A stretch of DNA of 64,000 nt. Origin: Vreelandella olivaria (GTDB lineage Bacteria; Pseudomonadota; Gammaproteobacteria; Pseudomonadales; Halomonadaceae). This document shows positions 18,390 to 28,714 of the stretch, piece by piece. Where the stretch lies: NCBI GenBank assembly GCA_004295565.1, contig AP019416.1, forward strand, positions 1,674,001 to 1,738,000. The letters are read 5' to 3'. The position numbers were made by a program, and so were the translations under genes. Below the pieces are notes generated by a model. The model saw only the letters and a list, made by a program, of their open reading frames with translations, ran no database searches and was not told the DNA's origin. Numbering within the stretch: the stretch's first letter is position 1; every line of letters starts with the position of its first letter.

Positions 18390-19957
18390 ATGCACCTTGA
18401 CGAGTACCAGCAGTATGACGCTATGGGCTTAGCGGAGCTAATCCGTCGCCGTGAAGTGAGTAGGGAGGAGGTGCTTGAAGCGGCCCTAACGGCTATTGAG
18501 AAGCTTAATCCTTCATTAAATGCTTTGGTAAGAACGCGTTACGAGCGTGCCCGACAAGAGAGTCAAAAACTCCCGACGGATACCCTTTTCGGTGGAGTGC
18601 CCACCTTAAGTAAAGATCTGTTGATGGGCCTAGCCGGTGAGCCACTGGCCTTTGGAAGCGCATCTCTATCCCAGTGGTGCCCCAGGAAGATGCGTTACTG
18701 ATTCAGCGTGCAAGAGCCGCTGGCTTGGTCATCGTAGGGCAGACAGCCACCCCTGAACTTGGTTTGATGGGCATTACTGAGCCGAAAGCTTATCCGCACC
18801 CCCAAAACCCTTGGCGGGCTGGGTACTCACCTGGAGGCTCCAGTGGTGGGGCCGCGTCAGCAGTGGCGGGGGGAATCGTACCCATGGCCCTCGCCGGGGA
18901 TGGTGGAGGCTCTATTCGTATTCCTGCCAGCTATTGTGGGCTGTTTGGTTTTAAGCCTTCGCGTGGCCGGGTTCCCCTTGCTCCTGCTCATGGCGAGGTA
19001 TGGCAAGGTGCGGTCATTGAGCATGCCGTGACGCGTAGCGTTCGCGATAGCGCCGCCCTCCTTGAACACACCAACGGTATGGCGGCATCGGGGCCCTACC
19101 CGGTGCTGAAGGAAACCGGCTATGTGGCTGCGCTGTCGGTTCCGCCTCCACCGTTGCGCATTGCCGTCTCGCTGGGTGAACCGCTCAGCCGAGGCTTGGG
19201 GACGACGTTAAGCCGTGAGGTTCGCTTGGCGGTTGAGAAGGCGGCTGCGGCACTGGCAGCGATGGGCCACGAGGTCGAGTGGTGTGACCCACCCGTTGCT
19301 GGAGAGGCGCTAGCCGATAGTTATCTCACCCTCTATTTGGGCCATTTGGCCGCGGATCTTACCTGGGTGAGTCAGCAAACCGGGGTACCTGTCCACAAGC
19401 TCGATATTGAGCCTTCAACCCGCGCCATTGGTCGATTGGGAGCAAAGCTTTCCGCGCGTGACTATGAGCTGGCGAAACGTTACTGGCATGTAGCGGCCGA
19501 GCAAATGAGTCGGTTTCATCAGCGCTATGATGCCCTGGTGATGCCAGTAACCGCAGATTCAGCCCCAGAAATTGGCGAGCTATACCCTTCACAAGCGCGA
19601 GAGCGGATGATGGGCCTGTTGGCGATTCCGGGGTTGCCATCTCTGGCGTTGAAGGCGGGTATGCTGAAACGTTTGGCGGTAGACGCCCTCAGCCGAACGC
19701 CGTATACCCAGCTAGCCAACCTCACTGGGCAACCTGCCATGTCAGTGCCTATGCATGTCGCGGCCAACGGTTTGCCGGTTGGCGTTCAGGTGGTGGGCCG
19801 CCTTGGCGAGGATAAACAGCTGCTTCAGCTTGCTGCTGCCATGGAGCAGCATGATGCCTGGCAACACTTCTCCCCCAGCAGGCGTTTCGCGCCCAAGCAG
19901 GGTAAACTACGCCGCTTTGAGGCGACGCTTGGTCTTATGCATGCACCCCAACGATAA
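18390..19957 (+). CDS. Amidase signature family enzyme
   Basis: A serine hydrolase of the amidase signature family, about 522 residues, hydrolysing carboxamides in the cytoplasm. The Ser-cisSer-Lys triad is traceable: the lysine in VPTLSKDLL, the cis-serine in [17 protein letters not shown], and the nucleophile serine in [11 protein letters not shown]. The C terminus includes [12 protein letters not shown], typical of the family. One frame break lies near 18660. Its end overlaps the cmoM start by 17 bases. The substrate is unknown; the sequence is not convincingly GatA, and no gatB or gatC is nearby. Confidence 0.85.
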
Positions 19958-20780
19958 ATTAATCAATGCCGAATTTAAAAGCTATCAATTAACCCAGGCT
20001 GGGGATCGCTATTTTGACGGTTTAGCCGATAAGTTTTCGCGTTCGCTCTATCAAGCGCCACGTGGCGAGCTGCGTTTAGCCATGCTGGACTATCTGTTGC
20101 CGCAAATGCTCACTTTGAGCCACCAGAAAGTACTCGATGTCGGTGGTGGCCTGGGCCAGCAAGCGGCATGGTTTGCTGAGCGTGGGCACCGGGTAACGAT
20201 GGCTGAGCCTTCAGCGGATATGCTGAACTACGCAAAAACCTGGCACCGAGACGCTAAGACGCTGCCAGAAGAGGCCATCACTTACCTGCAGGCGCCGCTG
20301 CAACAGTTAACCCAGCATGTCCCAGGCCCATGGCCGCTGATTACCTGCCATGCCGTGTTGGAGTGGTTAGGTGACCCGCAAGCGGCGCTGGCTACCTTGA
20401 GTCATTTATTGGCACCGGGTGGTCAGCTTAGCTTGATGGTGTTTAACCGCGATGCGCTGCGCTTTTCCAATGCGGTCAAAGGCAATCTTGAGAAGGCGTT
20501 GAGCGACCGTTTAGCGGGGAAGGGCAAGCGCCAACGGCTGACGCCTATTTCGCCGGTAAGTCATGCCGAGATTGAGCAGTGGAGCGCGGATAACGGCTTA
20601 GTGATAGACGCCGTTGCCGGTATCCGCGTCTTTCAAGACTACTTGCGTCACCCTCCCGCCACACCCGCAGAAACGGAAACGCTGCTGGCACTGGAGAAAC
20701 AGTACTGCCGCTATGACCCCCACTGGCGGCTGGGCCGCTACCTGCTTTATACCCTAATTAAACCGGAGATCGTTGAATGA
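19941..20780 (+). CDS. cmoM: tRNA 5-carboxymethoxyuridine methyltransferase
   Basis: An intact 279-residue SAM-dependent methyltransferase. The start at 19941 ([17 protein letters not shown]) lies inside the amidase end. The N-terminal DRYFDGLADKFSRSLY segment is the CmoM family hallmark, and the SAM-binding motif is VLDVGGGLGQQAAWFAERGH. The enzyme converts cmo5U34 of certain tRNAs to its methyl ester, extending wobble decoding. The enzymes that make cmo5U, CmoA and CmoB, are also in this window (34722-36478). The stop overlaps the rsmC start (ATGA). Confidence 0.85.
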   Translation: MHPNDKLINAEFKSYQLTQAGDRYFDGLADKFSRSLYQAPRGELRLAMLDYLLPQMLTLSHQKVLDVGGGLGQQAAWFAERGHRVTMAEPSADMLNYAKTWHRDAKTLPEEAITYLQAPLQQLTQHVPGPWPLITCHAVLEWLGDPQAALATLSHLLAPGGQLSLMVFNRDALRFSNAVKGNLEKALSDRLAGKGKRQRLTPISPVSHAEIEQWSADNGLVIDAVAGIRVFQDYLRHPPATPAETETLLALEKQYCRYDPHWRLGRYLLYTLIKPEIVE

Positions 20781-21779
20781 GTGCCCAAGCCCCAGCGTGC
20801 CAGCTGTTAGAGCGCCAAAAGATAACTATGCTGCGCTGTGGGCCATTGGCCCGCCAGTCGATAGCTGGCTGATTGATCATTCGACGGGGGTGGTCAGTGG
20901 TGATTTAGACGCCCTGCGTGAGTGGCAGGTGAAAGGCAAGCAGGCCCGAACGCCTTTTGACTTAGCCCCGGGCGAGCCCTTTGGCAAAGAGATTGTGCTG
21001 TTTTGGCCGAAGGCGCACCAGTTAGGTATTTGGTGGCTCAAGTGGTTATGCGAGCAGTTGCCTGAAGGGACACCCATTGAAATTGTCGGTGAACACCAAG
21101 GTGGCATCAAACGCGTTCCTAAGATGCTTGATGAGTTGGCTATGCCTTGGGATAAACGCGACAACGCGCGGCGCTGCTCTTTATTCGCTACGCGTACCGT
21201 CGCGTTGGATTCCTCCAGCGACAGCGCTTGGCAAACGTTTGAGACGTTAGGCTTAACATTACTCAGCCACCCGGGCGTATTTGGCCACGGCAAAGTGGAT
21301 GAAGGCACGCTGTTACTGTTGGAGAGCTTGGAAAGTAGCTTGCCGAAAAAACCGCTCAAGGTGCTGGATATGGGCTGTGGTGACGGCATCATTAGTGCCT
21401 GGCTGGCCCAGCGCGGCCACCATGTGACCGCTGTAGACGTCAGTGCCTTTGCGGTAGAGGCGTGCAAGCGCACCTTGGCGGCAAATGGGCTAGAGGGGCG
21501 GGTGCTCAGCAGTGATGTATTCAGCGCGCTCGAAGGCGAGCAGTTTGACTGGATCGTTAGCAACCCGCCTTTTCATAAAGAGCGTGACATCAGCTATGGC
21601 CCCAGCCAGCGTTTGATCAGCGCGGCGCCAGAGCATCTCAACGTGGGTGGGCGATTGATCCTGGTAGCCAATGGCTTTTGCCCTATCCAGACCACTTGCA
21701 GCGCGCGTTTCAGGATTTCCAGACCCTGGCGGATAACCGCCGTTTCAAGGTTTATGGTGCGGTTAAGTCAGGGCGTTAG
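20777..21779 (+). CDS. rsmC: 16S rRNA (guanine1207-N2)-methyltransferase
   Basis: A two-domain class I methyltransferase of about 334 residues. The start is ATG at 20777, overlapping the cmoM stop. A missing A near 20820 then joins MSAQAPACQLLERQK to DNYAALWAIGPPVD. The C-terminal catalytic domain has LDMGCGDGIISAWLA and the rRNA guanine-N2 motif VSNPPFH. A second break near 21680 precedes the correct end, YGAVKSGR, with stop at 21777-21779. It methylates G1207 of the small-subunit rRNA. Pairing with cmoM makes a short RNA-modification operon. Confidence 0.88.
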
Positions 21780-21912
21780 AGCTAACGAATAGAGATTTAC
21801 TCAAACTTGCCACAATCAGCCGCCGACGACCGTACCTTTTAGGACTATTGTTAAGGGCTGTGATGCAAATAAGTAGTCGTTAATTTAACGGTAGTGAGCA
21901 GGAGTGACGGAT

Positions 21913-22641
21913 ATGGCGGCAAGTACTCGAAATACGGCGGTATTGGGCAGCGCTGTTCTGCTGGGCGGGCTGCTGGCGCTGGGGTTGGTATGGAGCGGCA
22001 GTTATATCAAAGGCGCTGCGGAAGTGTGGCAGCAGTCGTCACGAAGCGTCACGGTACGCGGCTTAGCCGAACGAGAAGTGCCAGCGGATTTGGTGCTGTG
22101 GCCGTTCAACTATAGCGTCAGCGCCAATAGCTTGAGCGACCTTGAGCAGCAGTTAACCAACGACGAGCAGGCGATTCGCAATTTCCTGGAGGCGCAAGGG
22201 TTTGCCGCGGAGCATGTTAGTTCCACACCGCCGCGGATTACCGACCAGTTTAGCAATCAGTACGGTGGCCAGCGTCCGGATGAGCGCTACCGCGCGGAAG
22301 CGACGCTGCTGCTGCGCTCACCGGATGTTGAGGGTGTCATCGAGGCGATTCCCAATGCGACTTCACTGGTGCGAGAGGGGGTACTGCTCTCGCCCAGCTA
22401 CGAATACCGGACGGAGTTTCTATTTACCGGACTTGATGCGATCAAACCTGAAATGATTGCGGCGGCCACGGCGGATGCGCGTAACGCCGCCCAGCAGTTT
22501 GCCGAAGATTCCGGTAGCCAGGTGGGCCAGATTCGTCAGGCGACCCAGGGCTACTTTTCCATCGAGGACTTGGACAGCTACACGCCGCAAACCAAACGTG
22601 TTCGTGTTGTCACCACCGTGGACTACGCCTTACAAGACTAG
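21913..22641 (+). CDS. SIMPL (DUF541) domain protein, membrane anchored
   Basis: An intact 242-residue protein. ATG at 21913 is preferred over the in-frame GTG at 21904 because a GGAG site at 21901-21904 lies eight bases before it. A single N-terminal membrane helix (VLGSAVLLGGLLALGLVW) anchors a periplasmic SIMPL domain beginning with SVTVRGLAEREVPADL, the family opening. SIMPL proteins form oligomeric periplasmic assemblies and have been linked to oxidative stress, but their function is poorly defined. It converges with greB. Confidence 0.82.
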   Translation: MAASTRNTAVLGSAVLLGGLLALGLVWSGSYIKGAAEVWQQSSRSVTVRGLAEREVPADLVLWPFNYSVSANSLSDLEQQLTNDEQAIRNFLEAQGFAAEHVSSTPPRITDQFSNQYGGQRPDERYRAEATLLLRSPDVEGVIEAIPNATSLVREGVLLSPSYEYRTEFLFTGLDAIKPEMIAAATADARNAAQQFAEDSGSQVGQIRQATQGYFSIEDLDSYTPQTKRVRVVTTVDYALQD

Positions 22642-22652
22642 CTCTTCCCGGG

Positions 22653-23183
22653 CTAGGCGGTGTAATCAATGGTGGTAATGGTATAGAACGTATCACCGTT
22701 AGGCGTGAGCACTTTAGCTTCATCACCCACCTGTTTGCCGAGCAGTGCTTTGGCCATGGGGGCATCGATACTGATCCAGCGCTTTTTGGTATCGATTTCG
22801 TCGTGGCCAACGATTCTGAGGTGCACCTCACCGCCATTTTCATCCTCAAGGCTGACATAGGCGCCGAAGAACACTTTACTGGTGTCGGCGGGAAGGCGAT
22901 CAACGATTTGCAATTCATCCAAACGTTTTGTCAGGTAAGTGATGCGGGCGATAACGCGGTTCAGCTCTTTCTTGTTATAGGTGTAGTCGGCGTTTTCACT
23001 GCGGTCGCCCTGGGCGGCTGCTTCGCCGACCTTGGCAGAAATAGCCGGGCGTTTGACCCGCGACAGGTGATCCAAAATAGCGCGCAAGCGAGCCGCCCCT
23101 TCTGGGGTAATCAGGTTGCTCTTAGGGGCTTGACGCGGATCTTTGGCTGGATCGCGCCAGCGGGTCATGTTGCGGCCTTTCAT
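22653..23183 (-). CDS. greB: Transcription elongation factor
   Basis: A 176-residue Gre factor that rescues backtracked RNA polymerase by stimulating RNA cleavage. The N-terminal coiled coil carries ITPEGAARLRAIL and the tip loop GDRSENADYTYNKKEL, with the acidic residues that reach the polymerase active site. The C-terminal FKBP-like domain ends with the Gre signature around APMAKALLGKQVGDEAKV. Length and the RWRDP opening favour GreB over GreA. A second in-frame ATG at 23168 (MTRWRDP, with AAAGG upstream) is an alternative start. Confidence 0.93.
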   Translation of the reverse strand: MKGRNMTRWRDPAKDPRQAPKSNLITPEGAARLRAILDHLSRVKRPAISAKVGEAAAQGDRSENADYTYNKKELNRVIARITYLTKRLDELQIVDRLPADTSKVFFGAYVSLEDENGGEVHLRIVGHDEIDTKKRWISIDAPMAKALLGKQVGDEAKVLTPNGDTFYTITTIDYTA

Positions 23184-23367
23184 TTACCTATTCCCCTTAT
23201 GTTTCGAGCTATCTACCTTACGTTAATTGCGCGAAGCAACCAAGCAGCATGCTAGTGGTAAATCATTCAAACGTTCGTTACATTTTTTTGCTATATTGAG
23301 CGAGAGGCCCGCTATTGGTAGGTCTCATGAACGGTTTCAGCAGGACAACAATAATTTAGGAGTAACT

Positions 23368-24027
23368 ATGCGCAGTCTCTCTTTTTCAATTAACGCTTTA
23401 CCACGCTCATTCATCGCCGCCGTTATTGGCAGCGCGTTGATGTTGTCACCGCTTACCGCTTCTGCGTTTGAAGGTGAGCTCTTCTCGCTTAAAAATAGGT
23501 GGGAGCATACCGTGGCTGAACTGCCCGCCAACGAGCGGGAGAGCACGTTAAAGGCGTTGGCAAGCGAAGCGGAGCAGTTGGCCGAGCAGCACAGCGATGA
23601 AGCGGACGTGCTCGTATGGAAGGGGATTGTTCTGGCGTCTTATGCCCGTGAACGCGGCGGGTTGGGGGCACTGGGCACGGCAAAAGAGGCGCGTGATGCG
23701 TTAGAGAAGGCTGTGGCCATAGACCCTCAAGGGTTGAACGGTTCCGCCTATGTAACCCTCGGTGCGTTATACGACCGGGTGCCCGGCGGACTGATTGGTT
23801 TTGGCGATAGCGATACCGCTGAACGCATGTTCCAGCGTGCCCTGGAGATCCGCCCAGACGGTATTGATGTGAACTACTACTATGCCGCCTTCCTGAAAGA
23901 AGAGGGCAACGAGCAGGCCGCTCGCGAGCACGCCCAGCGTGCGGTTAACGGTACTGCCCGTGACAACCGGCAGGTCTCCGATGAAGCGCTACGTCGTGAT
24001 GCCGAGGCGCTGCTTAATCAGCTGTAA
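23368..24027 (+). CDS. Secreted TPR-repeat protein of unknown function
   Basis: An intact 219-residue protein with an AGGAG site eight bases before ATG 23368. A Sec signal peptide (hydrophobic FIAAVIGSALMLSPL, likely cleavage after ASA) is followed by helical repeats. Two TPR-like units are visible, ARDALEKAVAIDPQ and AERMFQRALEIRPDG, with a third, less regular one near the end. It is probably periplasmic and may scaffold other proteins. A TATATT box near 23293 is a candidate promoter element. The family is not recognised beyond TPR. Confidence 0.75.
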   Translation: MRSLSFSINALPRSFIAAVIGSALMLSPLTASAFEGELFSLKNRWEHTVAELPANERESTLKALASEAEQLAEQHSDEADVLVWKGIVLASYARERGGLGALGTAKEARDALEKAVAIDPQGLNGSAYVTLGALYDRVPGGLIGFGDSDTAERMFQRALEIRPDGIDVNYYYAAFLKEEGNEQAAREHAQRAVNGTARDNRQVSDEALRRDAEALLNQL

Positions 24028-24099
24028 TCCCTCCGCTGAATTGGCATTCCCGGTGGCAAGCACGGATAATAGAGCGATTATCACCACCGGGAGTGCCTT

Positions 24100-24803
24100 A
24101 TGGCGTCCAACTCCAAGAACGAATCCGTTCAGAATCACCCTTTTCAGAACACTCCTTTTAAAAACACGGCGCTGAGGGTTCCAGATTTCAAGCGCGATGA
24201 TGTTGAGCTGCTGAAACGGGAAACGCTCCACCAGGGGTTCTTCCGTCTGGAAGCCTTGGAGCTTCGCCATCGGCTATTTGAAGGCGGCTGGAGCAAACCC
24301 ATGCGTCGCGAAGTGCACAATCGCTTTGATGCGGTGGGGGTACTGCTCTACGACCCTGAGCGTGATGCGCTGGTACTTATTGAGCAGTTTCGTGCCGGCG
24401 CCATTGATGACGCCGTCTCTCCCTGGAAACTCGAACTCGTAGCCGGTTTGGCAGAAAAGGTGAATCGCTGGAGGATGTGGCGCGTCGCGAGGCGTGGGAA
24501 GAGGCGGGTTGCAAAGTGACTGAGCTGACCAAACTTCACACCTATTACCCAAGTCCGGGCGCCTGCAACGAGCACGTGACACTATTTTGTGGTTTGGTAG
24601 ATACCTATGGGTTAGGGGGAATTCATGGCTTGGATGAGGAGCATGAGGATATTCGTGTTCACGTTATGCCGTTTGCCAACGCCTGGGAACTCTTAACACA
24701 GGGGCGGCTCGACAACGCCATGTCGTTAATTGGTCTACATTGGCTGAATAGCCAGCGAGCCTCACTACGTGCCGCTTCTCAGCGAGCGCTGCCGAAAAAG
24801 TGA
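24100..24803 (+). CDS. nudF: ADP-ribose pyrophosphatase (Nudix)
   Basis: A Nudix hydrolase of about 234 residues cleaving ADP-ribose to AMP and ribose 5-phosphate. One missing base near 24463 splits the Nudix box; restored, it reads GLAEKGESLEDVARREAWEEAG with the metal-binding EEAG. AVGVLLYD and VLIEQFR precede it as in NudF, and YYPSPGACNEHVTLF follows. The next genes, DUF1249 and cpdA, keep the E. coli nudF-yqiB-cpdA order, which supports NudF. Confidence 0.9.
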
Positions 24804-24836
24804 AACGACGAAAAGCGAAACAGACAAGGAGTGAAC

Positions 24837-25282
24837 ATGGCGAGAACGGCCTATGTCACCGATTTAAAATCGCTCCAAGGGGAGTGCAGCGCCAACTATC
24901 TGCGTTTGGTGCGCCTGGTGGGCGATATGGAGGCCGGCCAGCGTCGTGATATCGCCCTGCGCGGTGATAAACACTATTTCGGTGATCTGCATCTCTATAT
25001 TCAAGAGCAGGCGCCTTACACCACCATGGTGGATGTTTCTCAGACCGGCCCGCTTGATACAGTGTTGGAGGGCCGCGCATGCGTGTGCATCTCTATCACG
25101 ATGTGCGCATGGCGGAAGTCACCGATTTTCAGCGCGAACGCCACTTTAATGGCCGCTACCGCTACCCCAACGCCCGAATGCATCAGCCGGATGAGAAGCT
25201 GCAGCTCAACCGCTTCTTAGGCGAATGGCTGGCTCATGGGCTTGCTCATGGTCATACCGTCGATGTGCCGGAGATACCCTAA
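24837..25282 (+). CDS. DUF1249 (YqiB-like) protein
   Basis: A conserved cytoplasmic protein of about 148 residues with unknown function, equivalent to E. coli YqiB by family and position. An AAGGAG site precedes ATG 24837. Characteristic segments are CSANYLRLVRL near the start, and VHLYHDVRMAEV then QLNRFLGEWL towards the end. One frame break lies near 25076. The stop shares a base with the cpdA start (TAATG). Confidence 0.85.
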
Positions 25283-26046
25283 TGCGTGTGGTGCAAATTA
25301 CCGATGCTCATCTCTACGCCGATATCGAAGCGCGTTCCCGGGCGGGAATACCCTGGCGACAGTTTCAGCAGGTATTGAGCGCAGTCGTCGCCGAGAAGCC
25401 CGATATCGTGCTGTTTACCGGTGATATTAGCCAGGATGAGTCAGCCGCTTCCTACGCCTTGGCAGTACAGGCGCTGGAGCAGTTGCCTTGCCCCTGGTAC
25501 TGGCTGCCGGGTAATCACGATCAGCCCGAGTTCATGGCGGCCGAACGGCCGCTGGTCGATCAAGTGGACATGGGTTCGTGGCGCATTCTGCTGCTCAATA
25601 CCCAGGTAGCGGGCAAGCCTTTTGGGGAACTGGGCAGCGAGCGACTAGCCAAGCTGGCTGAACAGTTAGAGAGCGACGACCGGCCCACGCTGATCGCCAT
25701 GCACCACCCGCCGGTAGATGTGGGCGCGGTGTGGATGGATGCTATTGGCCTACAGGATCGCGATGCATTTTGGCAGCTGCTAAGCCGATACCCGCAGGTC
25801 TACATCATCCTGTTTGGTCATACGCACCAAGCTTATGCCGAGCATCATGTTTTAGGTGCAGGTAAAAGCAAAGGAGAGGTGACTGTTGATGTTTATGGCT
25901 GCCCGGCGATGGCGGATCAGTTCCTGCCCGGCGCTGAGCAGTTCGCTATTGATGAAGCTTCCCGCCCTGGCTATCGGGTAATCGATTTGGCGTGGAGCGA
26001 TGCCTTGGGAAGCGAGTGGCAGAGCTGGATTGAGCGCATCGATTAA
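25282..26046 (+). CDS. cpdA: 3',5'-cyclic-AMP phosphodiesterase (class III)
   Basis: An intact 254-residue calcineurin-like metallophosphatase. All metal-binding motifs are present in order: QITDAHLY, FTGDISQD, LPGNHDQP, AMHHPPV and LFGHTHQ. The enzyme hydrolyses cAMP and so tunes CRP-dependent expression. The start at 25282 overlaps the DUF1249 stop. In E. coli the same gene trio leads to yqiA and parE; here cysDN and other genes follow instead. Confidence 0.9.
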   Translation: MRVVQITDAHLYADIEARSRAGIPWRQFQQVLSAVVAEKPDIVLFTGDISQDESAASYALAVQALEQLPCPWYWLPGNHDQPEFMAAERPLVDQVDMGSWRILLLNTQVAGKPFGELGSERLAKLAEQLESDDRPTLIAMHHPPVDVGAVWMDAIGLQDRDAFWQLLSRYPQVYIILFGHTHQAYAEHHVLGAGKSKGEVTVDVYGCPAMADQFLPGAEQFAIDEASRPGYRVIDLAWSDALGSEWQSWIERID

Positions 26047-26206
26047 TCGCCTTATCGCACTATTAATCTTCGATAGGTGATTTGGGAATAAAAGATAGTT
26101 ATTAATTCTTTTGGGTTATTATCAACTCGGCGTTACCCTACCTCCATTCGAACATACAATATTCTTTAGCTTAAGTGACGAGCTTGTTCTTGTCAGGTAA
26201 GGGGCC

Positions 26207-27201
26207 ATGACCCAATTGTCTACTATTTCTTCAAAGGAGCGGTCTTCAGCGACACGCTCTGCCGCGCCACAGCAGGAGGCTTTCAATACCCCTGATGCCG
26301 CGCGCTTGACCCACCCTCAAACAGTTAGAAGCCGAGTCTATCCATATTATCCGTGAAGTCGCCGCCGAGTTCGCTAACCCGGTGATGATGTACTCCATCG
26401 GCAAGGACTCATCGGTCATGCTGCATCTGGCGCGGAAGGCTTTTTATCCTGGTACACCGCCGTTTCCGTTGATGCACGTGGACACCACCTGGAAGTTCCG
26501 CGAGATGATCGAGTTCCGCAACCGCATGGCTGAAGAGGCGGGTATGGAGCTGATCGTGCATACCAACGAAGAGGGGCGGGCCGCCAATATCAACCCGTTC
26601 GATCACGGCAGCGCCAAGTACACCGATATCATGAAAACCCAAGCGCTCAAGCAGGCGCTGGATAAGTATGGGTTTGATGCCGCCTTCGGCGGTGCGCGTC
26701 GGGATGAAGAGGCGTCCCGGGCCAAAGAGCGCGTCTACTCCTTCCGCGATAAGTATCACCGCTGGGATCCCAAGAATCAGCGCCCTGAGCTTTGGAACGT
26801 GTATAACGCCAAGGTCAATAAAGGTGAATCGATCCGTGTGTTTCCGCTCTCCAACTGGACTGAGCTGGATATCTGGCAGTACATCTATTTAGAGTCGATT
26901 CCCATCGTGCCGCTTTACTACTCGGCCAAACGCCCGATCGTCGAGCGCGACGGTATGCAAATTATGGTCGATGACGACCGACTGCCGCTGGCGCCTGGCG
27001 AAGTGCCGGAAATGAAGTCGGTGCGGTTTAGAACGCTGGGCTGCTATCCGCTGACCGGTGCGGTGGAGTCCGAAGCGGCGACGCTGCCGGAAATTATTCA
27101 AGAGATGCTGCTGACCCGAACCAGTGAACGCAGTGGTCGCGCCATCGATCGCGACCAAGTGGGTTCGATGGAGAAGAAAAAAGCGCGAGGGGTACTTTTA
27201 A
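26207..27201 (+). CDS. cysD: Sulfate adenylyltransferase subunit 2
   Basis: The ATP-pyrophosphatase-fold catalytic subunit of ATP sulfurylase, about 330 residues. After a longer than usual N-terminal extension ([14 protein letters not shown]), an extra C near 26320 breaks the frame before [19 protein letters not shown]. The PP-loop-like [18 protein letters not shown] follows, then [16 protein letters not shown] and [13 protein letters not shown] missing base near 27188 hides the correct end (EKKKxxGYF) with stop TAA at 27199-27201. cysN starts two bases later. Together they make adenosine 5'-phosphosulfate for sulfate assimilation. Confidence 0.95.
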
Positions 27202-27202
27202 T

Positions 27203-28645
27203 ATGTCTCACCAATCCAATTTAATTGCCGACAATATCGAACAGTACCTGCACGAGCACGAAAACAAAGACCTGCTGCGCTTTATTACCTGCGGCAGTGT
27301 CGACGACGGCAAATCGACGCTGATTGGCCGCCTGCTCCACGACTCGAAAATGATCTTTGAAGACCAACTGGCGGCGATTACCCAAGCCTCTAAAACCAGC
27401 GGTACCACCGGTGATACCGTTGATTTGGCGCTGCTGGTGGATGGGCTTCAGTCGGAGCGCGAGCAGGGCATTACCATCGATGTGGCGTACCGCTTTTTCT
27501 CCACCGATAAGCGCAAGTTTATTATCGCCGATACGCCAGGGCACGAGCAGTACACCCGCAACATGGCCACCGGTGCTTCAACGGCCAGCCTGGCGATTAT
27601 TTTGATCGATGCCCGCTACGGCGTGCAGACCCAGACGCGCCGTCATAGCTTTATTGCCGACCTGCTGGGTATTCAGCACCTGGTGATTGCGGTTAATAAG
27701 ATGGATCTGGTGGAGTTCTCCGAGCAGCGTTTTAACGAGATCGTCGATGAGTACCGCGCCTTTGCCACCAATCTGCAGGCGCCGGACATTCGCTTCGTGC
27801 CGATGTCGGCCCTGAATGGCGACAACGTGGTCAATCGTAGCGAACAGACGCCCTGGTATTTTAGCGACGGTTACCAGGGGCAAACGCTCATCGAGCTATT
27901 AGAGAGTGTCGAGATTACCCGCGATCAGAACCTCAGCGATCTGCGCTTGCCGGTGCAGTACGTGAACCGCCCGAACCTTGATTTTCGCGGTTATTGCGGC
28001 ACTTTGGCCGCGGGTGTGCTACGCCCTGGTCAAGCCGTTAAAGCACTGCCTTCGGGTAAAACATCCCGTGTAGAACGAATAGTTACTTTTGACGGCGACC
28101 TAGCGGCCGCTTATCCCGGTCAGGCCATCACGGTAACCCTGGAAGATGAGATCGATATCTCCCGTGGCGATTGGCTGGTGGCGGCGGATAGCGAACTGCC
28201 GCTCTCCAACACCTTTAAAGCCGATATCGTCTGGATGCAGGAAGAGGCGTTAACGCCGGGCAAGCTCTACGATTTCAAGCTGGCGACCCGGGATCTTTCC
28301 GGCCAGGTAAGCGCGATAGATTACCAAATCGACGTCAATACCCTGGAAAAGCATGCCACTCACTCGCTGGGATTAAATGCCATTGCCCGCTGCGACGTGG
28401 AGCTGACCGCTGCGATTCCCGTGGATGACTACCGCACCAGCCCAGGCACCGGTAGCTTTATCATCATTGACCGGCTGACCAACGTCACCGTAGGCGCCGG
28501 TATGATTCGCGGTACCGCGAGTGAGACGACAACCACATCTCCAACGACCGACTGGGCGGCCTTCGAGCGGGATCTGAATGCCTTGGTGCGTAAGCATTTT
28601 CCCCACTGGGAAGCGAAAGATATTAGTGGTTTGTTTAACCGCTAA
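27203..28645 (+). CDS. cysN: Sulfate adenylyltransferase subunit 1 (GTPase)
   Basis: An intact 480-residue EF-Tu-like GTPase that couples GTP hydrolysis to APS synthesis by CysD. GTP-binding motifs are [13 protein letters not shown] (G1), DTPGHEQY (G3) and NKMDLV (G4). The C-terminal beta-barrel domains are normal, and no CysC kinase domain is fused. Operon partner of cysD with a two-base gap; a strong bidirectional terminator follows. Confidence 0.97.
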   Translation: MSHQSNLIADNIEQYLHEHENKDLLRFITCGSVDDGKSTLIGRLLHDSKMIFEDQLAAITQASKTSGTTGDTVDLALLVDGLQSEREQGITIDVAYRFFSTDKRKFIIADTPGHEQYTRNMATGASTASLAIILIDARYGVQTQTRRHSFIADLLGIQHLVIAVNKMDLVEFSEQRFNEIVDEYRAFATNLQAPDIRFVPMSALNGDNVVNRSEQTPWYFSDGYQGQTLIELLESVEITRDQNLSDLRLPVQYVNRPNLDFRGYCGTLAAGVLRPGQAVKALPSGKTSRVERIVTFDGDLAAAYPGQAITVTLEDEIDISRGDWLVAADSELPLSNTFKADIVWMQEEALTPGKLYDFKLATRDLSGQVSAIDYQIDVNTLEKHATHSLGLNAIARCDVELTAAIPVDDYRTSPGTGSFIIIDRLTNVTVGAGMIRGTASETTTTSPTTDWAAFERDLNALVRKHFPHWEAKDISGLFNR

Positions 28646-28662
28646 ATATCATCGCTTAACGC

Positions 28663-28693
28663 AAAACGGCACGCCTTTAAGGCGTGCCGTTTT
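28663..28693. terminator. Bidirectional Rho-independent terminator
   Basis: AAAACGGCACGCCT (28663-28676) and AGGCGTGCCGTTTT (28680-28693) form a perfect 14-bp stem with a 3-base loop. It has A and T tracts on both sides, serving cysN (plus) and tupA (minus). Confidence 0.95.
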
Positions 28694-28714
28694 ACTATAG
28701 GGGGGCTTGCAAGT

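Noticed and set aside
18390-19957. GatA subunit of the tRNA amidotransferase
   Set aside because: The amidase triad is present, but gatB and gatC are absent nearby and the sequence around the active site looks like a general amidase.
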